From CALESS01 sp041741455 (GTDB lineage: Bacteria; Chloroflexota; Anaerolineae; Anaerolineales; Anaerolineaceae): DNA of 64,000 nt. A program made the position numbers and the translations under genes. The DNA is taken from contig JBGSJZ010000094.1 in assembly GCA_041741455.1 (NCBI GenBank), positions 24,291 to 88,290 on the forward strand, written 5' to 3'. The notes under the pieces are model-generated. The model worked only from the letters and a program-made list of their open reading frames with translations, had not been told where the DNA came from and did no database searches. Position 1 is the first letter of the stretch; each line of letters opens with the position of its first letter. Of the stretch, positions 15,706 through 25,115 are shown piece after piece.

Positions 15706-15757
15706 GGGTTGGTCTGTGTCCGTGATGGACAATCCCAACTACAGACTAGACCAACCC
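15706..15757. repeat. GGTTGGTCT element, copy 2
   Basis: Inverted ends GGGTTGGTCT (15706-15715) and AGACCAACCC (15748-15757) bound a 32-base interior that contains its own small hairpin (GTCC-GTGAT-GGAC). The interior differs from the copies near 1.8 kb. The remaining 225 bases up to the next gene show nothing I can support. Confidence 0.7.
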
Positions 15758-15982
15758 GGCTCTGTCTGCGGTCATCCTCTGTAAATATGCATATAATTGA
15801 TGAAGAATCACGATATGCCTGCTCTTCATCGGATCCGATAAACCTTACGCTTCCTAGAGTAGACTACTCCCAACCTGGATCGTACGAGGAAAATCCTATA
15901 AGGTGATCAGCTAAAAACCGTACATAAATTACATTTTTAGCGTGTCAGGGACACGGCCTACTGCCAAATCTTACGAGGAAAT

Positions 15983-16366
15983 ATGACTCTATCAGCAATT
16001 GAGATCGTCCAGGAATTCTATCGGCGCATGAACAGCAACGACTTTCAAGCCGCTGCCGAATTGTTGAGCGAAGATTACATCCTCGAATGGCCACAATCCA
16101 GCGAGCGCATCCGCGGCCGGGCTAATTTTGTGGCGGTGAACGTGGAATACCCGGCTTACGGCCCCTGGCGCTTCACCACCAATCACATCGTCGCCAGCGT
16201 GACCGAGGTGGTCAGCGATGTCTCCATCACCGATGGGACGCAGATGGCCCGGGCCATTACGTTTCACACCGTTCAGGCTGGTCTGATCATCAAACAAGTC
16301 GAATTCTGGCCGGAGAACTACTCCGCCCCGGAGAACCGCCGGCACCTGGTCGAGCGGATGGTGTAA
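15983..16366 (+). CDS. SnoaL-like / NTF2-fold protein
   Basis: A 127-residue small soluble protein of the NTF2-like superfamily: VQEFYRRMNSNDFQAAAELLSEDYILEWPQSSERIRGRANFV is the typical opening helix pair and first strand, and IIKQVEFWPENY is the typical end. Such cone-shaped folds host varied enzymes or ligand binding, so no specific reaction is assigned. ATG 15983 has GAGG upstream. The membrane-protein gene follows after 26 bases and is likely co-transcribed. Confidence 0.8.
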   Translation: MTLSAIEIVQEFYRRMNSNDFQAAAELLSEDYILEWPQSSERIRGRANFVAVNVEYPAYGPWRFTTNHIVASVTEVVSDVSITDGTQMARAITFHTVQAGLIIKQVEFWPENYSAPENRRHLVERMV

Positions 16367-16392
16367 ACAGTGAATTTCTCAGGAGGTCAATC

Positions 16393-16767
16393 ATGGAGAC
16401 CCCACCAAGAACTGTTCGGATCACTCTTTTTCTGATCCTGCTCAATGCAGTTGTCTGGCTGGGCTTTGCCTTTCTGGCCGTTTTAGGCGTCATCCCTGGC
16501 CTGCCGGAGATACCCGGCTTGCGTTGGCTGATGGCTGGCCTGGCACTGGCTTGCTCAATTGTCCTGGGGCTTACCGCTTTTCTCCTCCAGCGGCGCGTCC
16601 GCCTGGGCCTGGTTTTGGGCCTGCTCCTGCTGACGATCATTGCCGTGCTGTCTCTCTCCGATCAGCTTGGCTGGCTGGATATCCTCTCCTTCCTCGTCTG
16701 CCTGGTCCCGCTGGTCTTGCTGGTTAAAGACCGGGAGTGGTATCTCCGATCTGCCGGGCAAATGTAG
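16393..16767 (+). CDS. Small four-helix membrane protein
   Basis: A 124-residue hydrophobic protein with about four transmembrane segments (residues about 10-30, 44-63, 71-90, 94-112) and an Arg-rich loop QRRVR. A near-perfect ribosome site AGGAGGTC precedes ATG 16393. Family not recognised. Confidence 0.75.
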   Translation: METPPRTVRITLFLILLNAVVWLGFAFLAVLGVIPGLPEIPGLRWLMAGLALACSIVLGLTAFLLQRRVRLGLVLGLLLLTIIAVLSLSDQLGWLDILSFLVCLVPLVLLVKDREWYLRSAGQM

Positions 16768-16934
16768 CTGGACAGGCTTGATTGACTACGCAATGCAGAT
16801 TGTTTTTTCAGCGTGATCAATGAACTACCCAAGTAGCTGCACGCAAACCCAGAGGGGTGGGTCACACAAAATGATAGATTTTTCGAGACCCCGGCCAGGG
16901 TTGATTTACAATCAAATATGGAATTTCCTGGGAA

Positions 16935-18491
16935 TTATTTGGATGCCAGATATTCAACCACGGCAGCTGTTCGATCCTTTGCGTGTTGGATTAATTCATC
17001 CAGAGATTGCTCAAAAGCATCCATCGAAGCCAATTGGGTGTACCCTTCCACCTCGTTCTGCACGGATGGCGCAATCAGGTTGTGGTATTTCTGGTAAGTT
17101 GCTGCCAATTTTTCCGGATGAAAAGCGCCCTGGATGGTTTCTTCGAGGGTTTGCTGGTATTTTGCAAGATACACAGGGTCATCAGCCAGGAAACGAATGA
17201 GCGGCCATTGAGTTCCGACTGAAGACAGGTCCAGCTCCCGGGCGCCGCCGCGTTTTCCACCTCCCCCTCCACCGCCTCCTCCTCCAAGTGCCTCGTTGTT
17301 ATCCCAGGGAATCCAGGTCACCAGGCCATCCGTCGGGTCGGTGTACAGGTAGTAGTTATGGGCCATCGCTCCGTAGGTATCCCAATTCTGGATGATCGTA
17401 TCCACCGCCAGCCAGCGGATAAAGGCATCCACGTCAAAAACTGCCTCCAGGTCCGCCCGCCAGGCTGCCGGATCGCTGGTGCGCAGGTTGGAATTGAGGG
17501 CGGCAAACACCGCCTCAATATCACTCCAATTCGCTTCATCCTGGTTGGTTTGCTTTTCAAAGGTCGCTTCGTTGAAGGTTCCGTCAACGAAAGCCGCACC
17601 CGTCCCCTCCGGTTTGTAGACGTTCCCGCTATCCTCAGTAAATTGGGTTTTGATCACCGTATCATCCACAATTTCCACCGCCGTGTACACCCCGAAATAT
17701 TGGGGGCCTTCGCCGGTATCGACATACACCTCATAAAAGGCTGTCTGTGCAGAAACCACTCCTGCCTCCCGGAAGATATCCGCGACGACCTTCTCCCGGA
17801 GATAGGAATCATCCATGGCGTTGCTCTTGAACGAGATTTGTTTGAAGCCGTAGAAGCGTTGATTGCTAATCGATGGATCTTCGTCTTCAAATTCGTCAAA
17901 ATCAAGCCGGAAGGATATCTTATTCGTGCCGCTTTTCCAGGATCTTTGCAGGGTGGAATTGCCGCTGTAGCGGAATCCGACATTCTCCCAGGTCTCATCG
18001 TTAAAGGTAACCGTGCTGCTGACATAACTGGTGTCACCGAAATCCAATCCCCCCATGTTACCAATCCCGGGGCGGTTGCCCGGTTGGAAATTGCCCGGAG
18101 CTTGGGGTTGCTGCCCCTGGGGAAGGTTTGGTTGCGGTTTCTGGTTGTTGAAATTCTCTCCTCCCGGGGCCTGGCCCTGGTTGCCTACTCCCTGCTCACC
18201 GAATTGCGCGGCCATCTCTGCCTGTAAATCAGCCCAGGCTTCGGTGGACAGGGTAATATCAATCCGGTTGACCGAATCTTGGGGGAAAACAACCGCATAA
18301 TCTGGCTCGGTATCCTTTCCATGCGTGGTTTCATTCCAATCCGCTGGATGAGAAACTTCCGCAGTGGAGCCGGTGCTTGTGGATCCCGTGGTAGGATTGA
18401 TCGATTTTTCGTTGGTGCTACTACAACCGGACAATGAAATGATGAGTGTTACAGCAAAAATAAATTCCCATATTGAATTAAATCTCTTCAT
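16935..18491 (-). CDS. CotH-kinase family lipoprotein
   Basis: A 518-residue exported lipoprotein (lipobox LSGC, Cys near residue 22). A Pro/Gln/Gly-rich segment (about residues 105-150) precedes a CotH-like kinase domain with FRYSGNSTL, YFGVYTAVEIVD and the acidic PWDNNEA motif (family: PWDxD). A run of ten glycines followed by KRGG sits just after that motif. CotH proteins phosphorylate surface proteins in spores and occur widely in secreted form elsewhere; the target here is unknown. ATG 18491 is chosen because GGAG is 4 bases upstream and it yields a clean lipoprotein signal; 22 upstream codons are rejected. Confidence 0.8.
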   Translation of the reverse strand: MKRFNSIWEFIFAVTLIISLSGCSSTNEKSINPTTGSTSTGSTAEVSHPADWNETTHGKDTEPDYAVVFPQDSVNRIDITLSTEAWADLQAEMAAQFGEQGVGNQGQAPGGENFNNQKPQPNLPQGQQPQAPGNFQPGNRPGIGNMGGLDFGDTSYVSSTVTFNDETWENVGFRYSGNSTLQRSWKSGTNKISFRLDFDEFEDEDPSISNQRFYGFKQISFKSNAMDDSYLREKVVADIFREAGVVSAQTAFYEVYVDTGEGPQYFGVYTAVEIVDDTVIKTQFTEDSGNVYKPEGTGAAFVDGTFNEATFEKQTNQDEANWSDIEAVFAALNSNLRTSDPAAWRADLEAVFDVDAFIRWLAVDTIIQNWDTYGAMAHNYYLYTDPTDGLVTWIPWDNNEALGGGGGGGGGGKRGGARELDLSSVGTQWPLIRFLADDPVYLAKYQQTLEETIQGAFHPEKLAATYQKYHNLIAPSVQNEVEGYTQLASMDAFEQSLDELIQHAKDRTAAVVEYLASK

Positions 18492-18821
18492 CGTTCTCCA
18501 GTTTGAATTTCCGTTTTTAATTAAGTTGAATCCGTCAACCCGAATGATGCCCGGCATGCAGGTGCAGCCAGATATTATCTGATCATAATAGATTCATTGG
18601 GAGAATTGGTATATTTTTGGTTTACGGAAGAAATGAATTTTAGGCACAAAGGATGACGCAATCCACAATCCTCATTGGTTGTTGAGGAGGTGCATTGTTA
18701 CCTGATTTAGCTAAACGCTAACGATGAGGTGGATCTGCACAACTTGCTGGGGAGTTACATTAATTTGAAATTCATTCGGCTGAGATTTTGGATGTCTTGT
18801 ATTTTTATACCATTAACCGGA

Positions 18822-18875
18822 GGGATTGGTCTGTGGACGGGCAAGCTGAACCCGATAAAATACCAGACCAATCCC
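18822..18875. repeat. GGTTGGTCT element, copy 3 with a compensating base change
   Basis: Inverted ends GGGATTGGTCT (18822-18832) and AGACCAATCCC (18865-18875). Compared with the other copies the T in GGGTTGG has become A, and the partner base has changed to T, so pairing is kept. The rest of the 18492-18934 gap shows no gene. Confidence 0.7.
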
Positions 18876-18934
18876 GATTGTGAAGGAAAGGAAAATCGAC
18901 TATTAATCACAACGCCGGTCAATTCCTGACCCGG

Positions 18935-20923
18935 CTAGTCCATAATTCTTACCGTGATCAGGACTAATGCTGATCCACCTCCCCAATAATAAGCGTCTTC
19001 CTCAAGATTGTGAATATCAAATACCAGGCTATAACCAAAGCTCTTGATCTGTGTATCTCCGACAGGTATCACCAGGCTGGTCTGTGTGCCCGGTATATCC
19101 CCAGCTGCAGTTGACCAGTACATCTCTTTAATCACTGGTTCGCGGTTTCCCCAATCCCCCGGGGAAGCGAAACGCAAATTTTCGATAAGTGCCTCAGCTT
19201 CGATGAAAATATCCTTGTCGCTTTTTAGAAAATCGAGTGTGAGGTATAAGGTGTCCTGGTTTACAATCTCCCGGGAAATCGTGAACGGAGCGTTGGCAAC
19301 CAGGTTCAGGTCAACATCCACCAAAAAATCATCATTATAGATTTTTGCAGTCCGAGTATTAACATAAGGTTGGGGTTCTGACTCTTGTTGATTTACCACA
19401 ATGGTCACAGACCCATTCTGCGGAGCAAAGTTGGTTACCAGGAAATATAAATAGTTGCCATCTTGTACGGTCATTTCAAGCGGGTCCTGGCCTAAGTCAC
19501 CAGAATCAACGACGTTATTTTTGTCAGGGCCATCTGCCAGAACATATTGCACCTTAACCCCGGACGTTGGTTCGATGGCCGTCAGGGAAATATCAAAACC
19601 GATATCCTGGTCGCTGGTTAATTTGATCCCGGCCAAAGTTGAGGCATAATTCGAATTCACATTCACCAGCTCAGTCATTTCCATCGTTGTATCCAGGTTC
19701 ATTTCTAGCTTATTGTTGACCAGGTCAGTATAGACATCCGTCTTCAAACCCTCTGTCTGAACCTGGTCTTTAAAAATAACCTGGTAGGCAAAATCATCAT
19801 AGAGTACTGGAAGGGGAGTAGATTTGGAAGCAGAATATTGAGCCAGGTTTTCCAACGCTCCCCCTTCTCCGGTCATGACAGCGGTGAACATTTCAGGAAA
19901 GTTAAGCCCTGCATCAACCAGATATTTGACAAAATGGGCCGTCTGATAAGTGTGAAACGTTTCATCATGGTTGATTCCGTTCGTCAGATAGTTGAGCTTC
20001 AACTTTTCTGTCAGCCCAAGCTGGGTGGCAATATGTGCGGCCGCATAATCGGCAGTTGCCTCCATCCACCAGCGATTGGATGCCATGGAATAAAAATTGA
20101 GATATTGATTTTGCACCGCGTGAAATAATTCATGGGCCGATACCAGTTGTAATTCGGTTTCATTAATGTTGGTCAACGGGATTTCAATTTTCTTAGAAAA
20201 CCACCCCCATTCAGCTTCTTTATCGGCCCCCCAATTATCAATGTAAACTTTGGTATGGTTCGGCAGCTTGAACGGCGCATCTCCGTATGCCTTATAAGCA
20301 TCATATAATGCTGTCCGAACGATCACGGCATATTCATAAATGGGGTCTCCAGATACAATCGACCCGATTGCAGGGGCATTGGCATCTTTATTGAAATATA
20401 TAGTGAAATTGGAAGATGATAAGGTCACATATTGATCGTCTTTGATAAAGAGAGACCAAAGGCTCAGATGATTCGTCTTCACGAAAACTTTTGCATTTGA
20501 TTCGTCAATCTCAAAATCTGTTTCCTGCCAGCGTTGATAAGTTTCATCAAAATAGGCGATCGCCAGTTGATCCGAAGCCGCCTGGGAAGGATCGAGCTTG
20601 GCTCCATCGTATGTAAATTCAAGGATGATGGGGTTGGAAAAGTCCCCCTCTTCAGAAGAGCTGATCTCAAATAATCCAACCGGTGTCAGCCCAGCAAAAT
20701 CGTGATCTATCAATTGCTTAATTTCCTTGATCGCCACTTTCGTCCCCTTGGGAAATGTATTGGGGTAAATGATTGCTTGAACCTTACCTTCGACAGCTAC
20801 CCGGTATTCAGTATTTGTGGAAGCAATGGTCAGGCTGGCAGATTCTTTTCCGCAAGCTGGCAATAAGATCGCAACAGCCATCAGGAGAATCAAATTGAGG
20901 ATCAGTGTAGATTTTTGTTTCAT
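18935..20923 (-). CDS. Exported lipoprotein with HExxH metalloprotease motif
   Basis: A 662-residue protein with a lipoprotein signal (LLPAC, Cys24). An N-terminal beta-rich region (about residues 30-165) precedes a zinc-protease-like domain: HELFH at residues 264-268 and Glu288 in WWMEATADY, the spacing of a gluzincin. The C-terminal 250 residues are beta-rich and probably adhesive or carbohydrate-binding. No propeptide or autolysis site is obvious. The proteolytic role is inferred from the motif; the exact peptidase family is not identified. It is upstream of the CotH gene on the same strand but 440 bases away. Confidence 0.7.
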   Translation of the reverse strand: MKQKSTLILNLILLMAVAILLPACGKESASLTIASTNTEYRVAVEGKVQAIIYPNTFPKGTKVAIKEIKQLIDHDFAGLTPVGLFEISSSEEGDFSNPIILEFTYDGAKLDPSQAASDQLAIAYFDETYQRWQETDFEIDESNAKVFVKTNHLSLWSLFIKDDQYVTLSSSNFTIYFNKDANAPAIGSIVSGDPIYEYAVIVRTALYDAYKAYGDAPFKLPNHTKVYIDNWGADKEAEWGWFSKKIEIPLTNINETELQLVSAHELFHAVQNQYLNFYSMASNRWWMEATADYAAAHIATQLGLTEKLKLNYLTNGINHDETFHTYQTAHFVKYLVDAGLNFPEMFTAVMTGEGGALENLAQYSASKSTPLPVLYDDFAYQVIFKDQVQTEGLKTDVYTDLVNNKLEMNLDTTMEMTELVNVNSNYASTLAGIKLTSDQDIGFDISLTAIEPTSGVKVQYVLADGPDKNNVVDSGDLGQDPLEMTVQDGNYLYFLVTNFAPQNGSVTIVVNQQESEPQPYVNTRTAKIYNDDFLVDVDLNLVANAPFTISREIVNQDTLYLTLDFLKSDKDIFIEAEALIENLRFASPGDWGNREPVIKEMYWSTAAGDIPGTQTSLVIPVGDTQIKSFGYSLVFDIHNLEEDAYYWGGGSALVLITVRIMD

Positions 20924-21079
20924 ATTCGATTCCTTTCATTGATTGTTTGCAATTGATAAACAAATGAGGATATTGTAGGTTTGCAAGTCACGCCGGGTTC
21001 TTGGAAAAAGTTACCCTGGTGGGAGATTTCACTTCGCTGAATTTTTTAGCTAGTAGATGAAAATCGTTGAGATCCAGCT

Positions 21080-21559
21080 TTATTCCAACCACTTCAACAT
21101 CTTGCGGCTTAACGTTTGGTAACCTAGTTTATCATACAATCCCCGGGCAGCCGTGTTGAAGTCGTAGACGTTCAGTTCCAGGCTGGCTGCGCCTTGTCCC
21201 ACTGCCCATTCTTCCCCCGTCAGCATCAGCATTTCCCCCAATCCATGCTGACGGAATTGCGGGTGAACGTAGACGCTATCCACCACTGCAAACAGGCGCG
21301 GCGTCATCATCGCATAATCCGGGCTGGTGCGTAACTTCATAAGCAAAAAACCGGCCGGTTGTCCGTCCCATTCGGCAAAGAACAAGGCGGAATTCGGGTC
21401 CGCCAGCAACTCGTTGAAAAACTCCGGGGTGTGGATATGCCCGCTCACGGATTGGAAGATGCCCGGGTGCTCTGCCACATGCAGAGCGTTCAGGCAAGCG
21501 TACATCTGCTCAAAGAGATCGTAATCCTTGCTGTCGCCCCGGTGGATGGTGATGTTCAT
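21080..21559 (-). CDS. GNAT-family N-acetyltransferase
   Basis: A 159-residue acetyl-CoA-dependent acyltransferase. The acetyl-CoA loop is RQHGLG in VYVHPQFRQHGLGEML, followed by the ELNVYDFNTAARGLYDKLGY motif typical of the C-terminal strand-helix. The substrate is unknown. GAGGAG lies 6 bases before ATG. A perfect 38-bp palindrome ends 11 bases upstream, between this gene and the ABC-F gene. Confidence 0.88.
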   Translation of the reverse strand: MNITIHRGDSKDYDLFEQMYACLNALHVAEHPGIFQSVSGHIHTPEFFNELLADPNSALFFAEWDGQPAGFLLMKLRTSPDYAMMTPRLFAVVDSVYVHPQFRQHGLGEMLMLTGEEWAVGQGAASLELNVYDFNTAARGLYDKLGYQTLSRKMLKWLE

Positions 21560-21570
21560 GGATTTCTCCT

Positions 21571-21608
21571 CACCCGGTAGGGAGATCGGCCGATCTCCCT
21601 ACCGGGTG
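21571..21608. repeat. Perfect 38-bp palindrome
   Basis: Arms 21571-21589 and 21590-21608 are exact reverse complements with no spacer (CACCCGGTAGGGAGATCGG). It lies in the short gap between the ABC-F and GNAT genes, immediately ahead of the GNAT ribosome site. No T-tract follows on the minus strand, so it is unlikely to be a terminator; as RNA it would form a very stable hairpin. Confidence 0.8.
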
Positions 21609-21626
21609 GTTTGCGCGTTTTAAGAA

Positions 21627-23549
21627 TCAGGCTGCGAAATGATCTGCTGAAAGCCGCGCCCACTCCTCCATCCGGTCTTCCAGCTTCTTGTGCAGCAGGG
21701 TATATTCGTGACCCAACTTCTGCACCAGGCCCAGGTCGCGGGTTGGCGTCTCCAACTGGCGGGTGATGGTCGCCAACTGCCCCTCCAGCTGGGTGATCTC
21801 GGTTTCCAGTGCATCCAGCTTTTGCTGGCGTCGACGCAGTTGATCCTTGCTCGGGCCAGCCGGGCGTATTGGACGTGCCACCGCCTCCACCTGGCGTGTG
21901 CTCAATGCAGCCAGGGCTGCCCGCTCCGCCTCGTATTGACGGAAGGCCTTGTATTGGCTGTAGTTGCCGTCAAACACCTTCAGCGTGCCATCATCCGGCA
22001 TCACCTCCCAGACCTGCGTTGCCAGGGCGTCGATCAGGTAGCGATCGTGGCTGACCAGTAAGATCGTGCCTTTGAAGTTATCCAGGATCGCCTGCAGCAC
22101 CTCCTGCGCAGGCAGGTCCAGGTGATTGGTCGGCTCGTCCAGCAGCAGCAGGTTAGCGCCGCGCAGCGCCAGCAGGGAAAGTGCCAGGCGGCTGCGTTCC
22201 CCGCCCGAAAGCGTATCCACCGTGCGAAAGACGTCGTCCCCGGTAAAGAGGAACTTGGCCAGGTAATCGCGGATGGCGCCTGGCAGCAAGTTGGGCGCGG
22301 CGTTCTCGATCTCCTGCATCAGGGTCCAATCCGGGTGCAGGCTTTCGTGGGTTTGGGCGAAGTAGCCAATTTGCAATGATGCGCCCATCACCACTTCCCC
22401 GCCAAAGGGCGGGATTTGCTCCAAAAGTGTCTTGAGGAAGGTGGTCTTGCCAGCACCGTTCGGGCCGATGATGGCAGCGCACTCGCCGCGCGTCAGGGTC
22501 AGGTCGGGGGCATTGAACAGCGGCCGGCCTTCGTCGGCATAGCCCACGCTCAAGCCGCGCGTGCGGATCACCAGGTCGCCCGAGCGGCTGGCAGGTTCCA
22601 GTCGCAAGTGTAGGCGCTGGGCATTCATTTGCGGCGGGGTCAGGCGGGCTTCCTCCAGCATGCGCTCAAGGCGTTTCTGGCGCCCCTGGGCCTGGCGGGT
22701 GTTTTGCCCGGCCATGTTGCGCCGGATGTATTCTTCTTCCTTCAAGATAAAGGCCTGTTGGGCTTCATATACTTCAAGCTGGCGAGTGTAGCGTTCTTCG
22801 CGCTGCTGCAGGAAGGCAGTGTAGTTGCCGCGGTAGACCTCCAGGGCGGGGGTCATCTCCCAGATGGTATTGGTCACCTGGTCCAGGAAGTAACGGTCGT
22901 GCGAGACGATCAGAACTGCCCCCGGCCAATCCGCCATGAAATTTTCCAGCCATTCGATGGCCGCGATATCCAGATGATTCGTCGGTTCGTCCATCAGCAG
23001 CAGGTCGGGCTCGGAAAGCAGCAAGCGGGCCAGCAGGGCGCGTGTGCGTTGCCCGCCGGAGAGTTGGCTCATCGGGCGGCGCTCGTCGGCCGGGGTAAAG
23101 CCCAATCCGGTCAGGGTCTGGTGGATGCGGATTTCATAGGTGTAGCCGCCCAGGTGTTCGAATTGCACCTGCAGTTTACCGTAGGCAGCCAGGGCTTCTT
23201 CGGCTCGCTCAGGGTCGGCCATGGCTGATTCCAGGGCGGTCATTTCAGACTGCAATGCACGCAACTCGGCAAAGGGCGTCAGTACTTCATCCCACAGTGT
23301 TCCCTGGGACTCGAAGATCGCTTCCTGCGGTAGGTAGCCGATGCGGATGTTGCGGGCGCGCAGCACCTCTCCGGCGGAAGGCTCCTCCAGGCCGATCAGG
23401 ATGCGCAGCAGGGTGGTTTTTCCCACGCCGTTCGGCCCCACCAGGCCGATGCGGGCGCGGTGCGGGATGCTGAGCGAAATGTTGCTAAAGATATCGACCG
23501 GGCCAAAGGATTTGCCCACGTCGATGGCAGTAATGAGAGACATGATCAA
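21627..23549 (-). CDS. ABC-F family ribosome-associated ATPase
   Basis: A 640-residue protein with two ABC ATPase modules and no membrane segments. Module 1 has GPNGVGKTT, LSGGQRTRA and LLMDEPTNHLD; module 2 has GPNGAGKTT, LSGGERSRL and LLLDEPTNHLD. The inter-domain linker is long and charged, and a C-terminal coiled coil covers about residues 570-635, as in Uup-like members. ABC-F proteins act on translating ribosomes or give antibiotic protection. The start could be ATG 23549 or 23543. TATAAC lies 12 bases upstream on this strand and overlaps the TATAAT that faces the divergent phosphatase gene. Confidence 0.93.
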   Translation of the reverse strand: MIMSLITAIDVGKSFGPVDIFSNISLSIPHRARIGLVGPNGVGKTTLLRILIGLEEPSAGEVLRARNIRIGYLPQEAIFESQGTLWDEVLTPFAELRALQSEMTALESAMADPERAEEALAAYGKLQVQFEHLGGYTYEIRIHQTLTGLGFTPADERRPMSQLSGGQRTRALLARLLLSEPDLLLMDEPTNHLDIAAIEWLENFMADWPGAVLIVSHDRYFLDQVTNTIWEMTPALEVYRGNYTAFLQQREERYTRQLEVYEAQQAFILKEEEYIRRNMAGQNTRQAQGRQKRLERMLEEARLTPPQMNAQRLHLRLEPASRSGDLVIRTRGLSVGYADEGRPLFNAPDLTLTRGECAAIIGPNGAGKTTFLKTLLEQIPPFGGEVVMGASLQIGYFAQTHESLHPDWTLMQEIENAAPNLLPGAIRDYLAKFLFTGDDVFRTVDTLSGGERSRLALSLLALRGANLLLLDEPTNHLDLPAQEVLQAILDNFKGTILLVSHDRYLIDALATQVWEVMPDDGTLKVFDGNYSQYKAFRQYEAERAALAALSTRQVEAVARPIRPAGPSKDQLRRRQQKLDALETEITQLEGQLATITRQLETPTRDLGLVQKLGHEYTLLHKKLEDRMEEWARLSADHFAA

Positions 23550-23598
23550 CTCCGGGTTATAATTGCAACCGAATTTTACCAGAGAAAAGGACGTAGCG

Positions 23599-24168
23599 AT
23601 GACAGAATTGTGGCTGGTACGGCATGGGCAGACCGATTGGAACCTGGCTGGGCGCTATCAGGGACATGAGGATATTCCCCTGAATGCGGTGGGTTTGCAG
23701 CAGGCAGACTCACTGGCGGAGAAACTGGCCGGGGAGACCTTTGTTGCTATCTACTCCAGCGACCTGCTGCGCGCCCGGGTTACTGCTGAAACCGTGGCAG
23801 AACGGTTGGGCCTGACCGTCATCCCACTGATCGGGTTGCGTGAGATCAACCAGGGGGATTGGCAGGGGCGTTATCTGGCCGATGTGCGCGCTGAATTTGG
23901 CGAACCGGACCCGAACGCCGGCAAAGAAATGCTGCACGAACGTGCCCCGGGTGGCGAATCTGTGGCTGAGGTAGCTGCCCGCTTGAAGCTGGCGGCTGAT
24001 CAGATTGCCGCAGCCCACCCCGGGGGCAAGGTACTGGTGGTTACCCACGGCTTGGCGCTGGCCACATTGGTTTGCCAGGCGCGCACTATCCCCTTGCAGC
24101 AGGTCTATCAACAGATTCCGGATAACATCGTGGTAGCTGTGATCAACTGGCCGTCCGTAGAAAGCTAA
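23599..24168 (+). CDS. Histidine phosphatase (phosphoglycerate mutase-like)
   Basis: A 189-residue enzyme of the histidine phosphatase family. The phosphohistidine motif is LVRHGQTDWN at the N-terminus, with SDLLRARVTAE, a catalytic Glu in LREINQGDWQG and the second His in VVTHGLAL. Cobalamin (CobC) and sugar-phosphate phosphatases share this layout, so the substrate is open. ATG 23599 has AAAGGA 8 bases before it. The stop overlaps that of the convergent permease gene by three bases. Confidence 0.9.
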   Translation: MTELWLVRHGQTDWNLAGRYQGHEDIPLNAVGLQQADSLAEKLAGETFVAIYSSDLLRARVTAETVAERLGLTVIPLIGLREINQGDWQGRYLADVRAEFGEPDPNAGKEMLHERAPGGESVAEVAARLKLAADQIAAAHPGGKVLVVTHGLALATLVCQARTIPLQQVYQQIPDNIVVAVINWPSVES

Positions 24169-24950
24169 ACCAGGCCGATCATCATGGCCAGCCCGGTCAT
24201 CATCAACAAAATCCCCACAGTAATCTGCACTACCCGCAAGGTCACTTTCTTGACCAACAGCGCCCCAGCCACGGCCCCGCCAAAGGCTGCCAGCGTCGCC
24301 ACCAGCACCAGCCAACCGGTTCCGGCCGGGATGGCGTTGAATCTATCACTGTAGAAGCTGACCCCGTACACTCCCAGCCGGGCCAGGTCCACAATCACTG
24401 CTGATAGAATACTGGTGCCGATGAAGGCTTCTTTATCCAGTCCGCACTTGATTAAGAAGGCCGCTCGCAAGGCCCCCTGGTTGCCACAAAGGCCGCCAAA
24501 AAAGCCGGAGAGCAGCCCGCCTAACGGTAAATACTTGCGTGGAAAGGCCAGCTTCTGCAGGGCAGGCAGCAGTTCAAACAATGCAAAACCAATAATGAGT
24601 AGGCCAATCACCAGGTCCAATAGCGTGATATCAAAGGCTCGCCTGCCGAGGTTGTAGCGCCACAAGGACTCTAGGTTGGCAAACAGATTGAGCAGGGCTG
24701 CGCCCAGGATGGAAGCCAGCGCTCCTGGCAGGGCAAAGCGCAGCACCACGCCCCAATCCGCCTTGCGTCCGACCAATGCCGCCTTGAACAGGTTGTTAGC
24801 CAGGTGTACCACTGCTGTGGCGGCCACCGCCACAGGCAGCGGGAAGAAAAAGGCAAACGCCGGCAGCAGCAGCGTCCCCAGGCCAAAGCCGGAAAACAAG
24901 GTCAGCATGGAAACCGCGAAGGCGGTCAGGGGAACGACCAGGTAGGGCAT
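24165..24950 (-). CDS. TauE/SafE-type sulfite exporter family permease
   Basis: A 261-residue membrane protein with about eight transmembrane helices in two related halves. The repeat motif GxGxG appears as FSGFGLGTLLLPAF and, in the second half, LSGFFGGLCGNQGALRAAFL. Family members export sulfite, sulfoacetate or other organosulfur anions; the substrate here is not known. ATG 24950 is chosen since GGAGG precedes it; the 18-codon extension is rejected. Confidence 0.88.
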   Translation of the reverse strand: MPYLVVPLTAFAVSMLTLFSGFGLGTLLLPAFAFFFPLPVAVAATAVVHLANNLFKAALVGRKADWGVVLRFALPGALASILGAALLNLFANLESLWRYNLGRRAFDITLLDLVIGLLIIGFALFELLPALQKLAFPRKYLPLGGLLSGFFGGLCGNQGALRAAFLIKCGLDKEAFIGTSILSAVIVDLARLGVYGVSFYSDRFNAIPAGTGWLVLVATLAAFGGAVAGALLVKKVTLRVVQITVGILLMMTGLAMMIGLV

Positions 24951-25115
24951 CGATGCATCCTCCAAGATATGGAAAATCATAAGGGAAGGTCTACTGACTG
25001 TCAATCAGGCTGTGATTAAATCAATCCTCCCACGGTGGTCGCGGGCCGCGGGAGGAGGGAGGTGGGGCAATACCGTTGTATTGCTGCTTTATGTGTAGCA
25101 AGAATTGTGCCAGAG

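Noticed and set aside
17200..17290. Glycine run in the CotH-like gene as a tandem-repeat array
   Set aside because: It is coding and too short and irregular to be a separate repeat feature.
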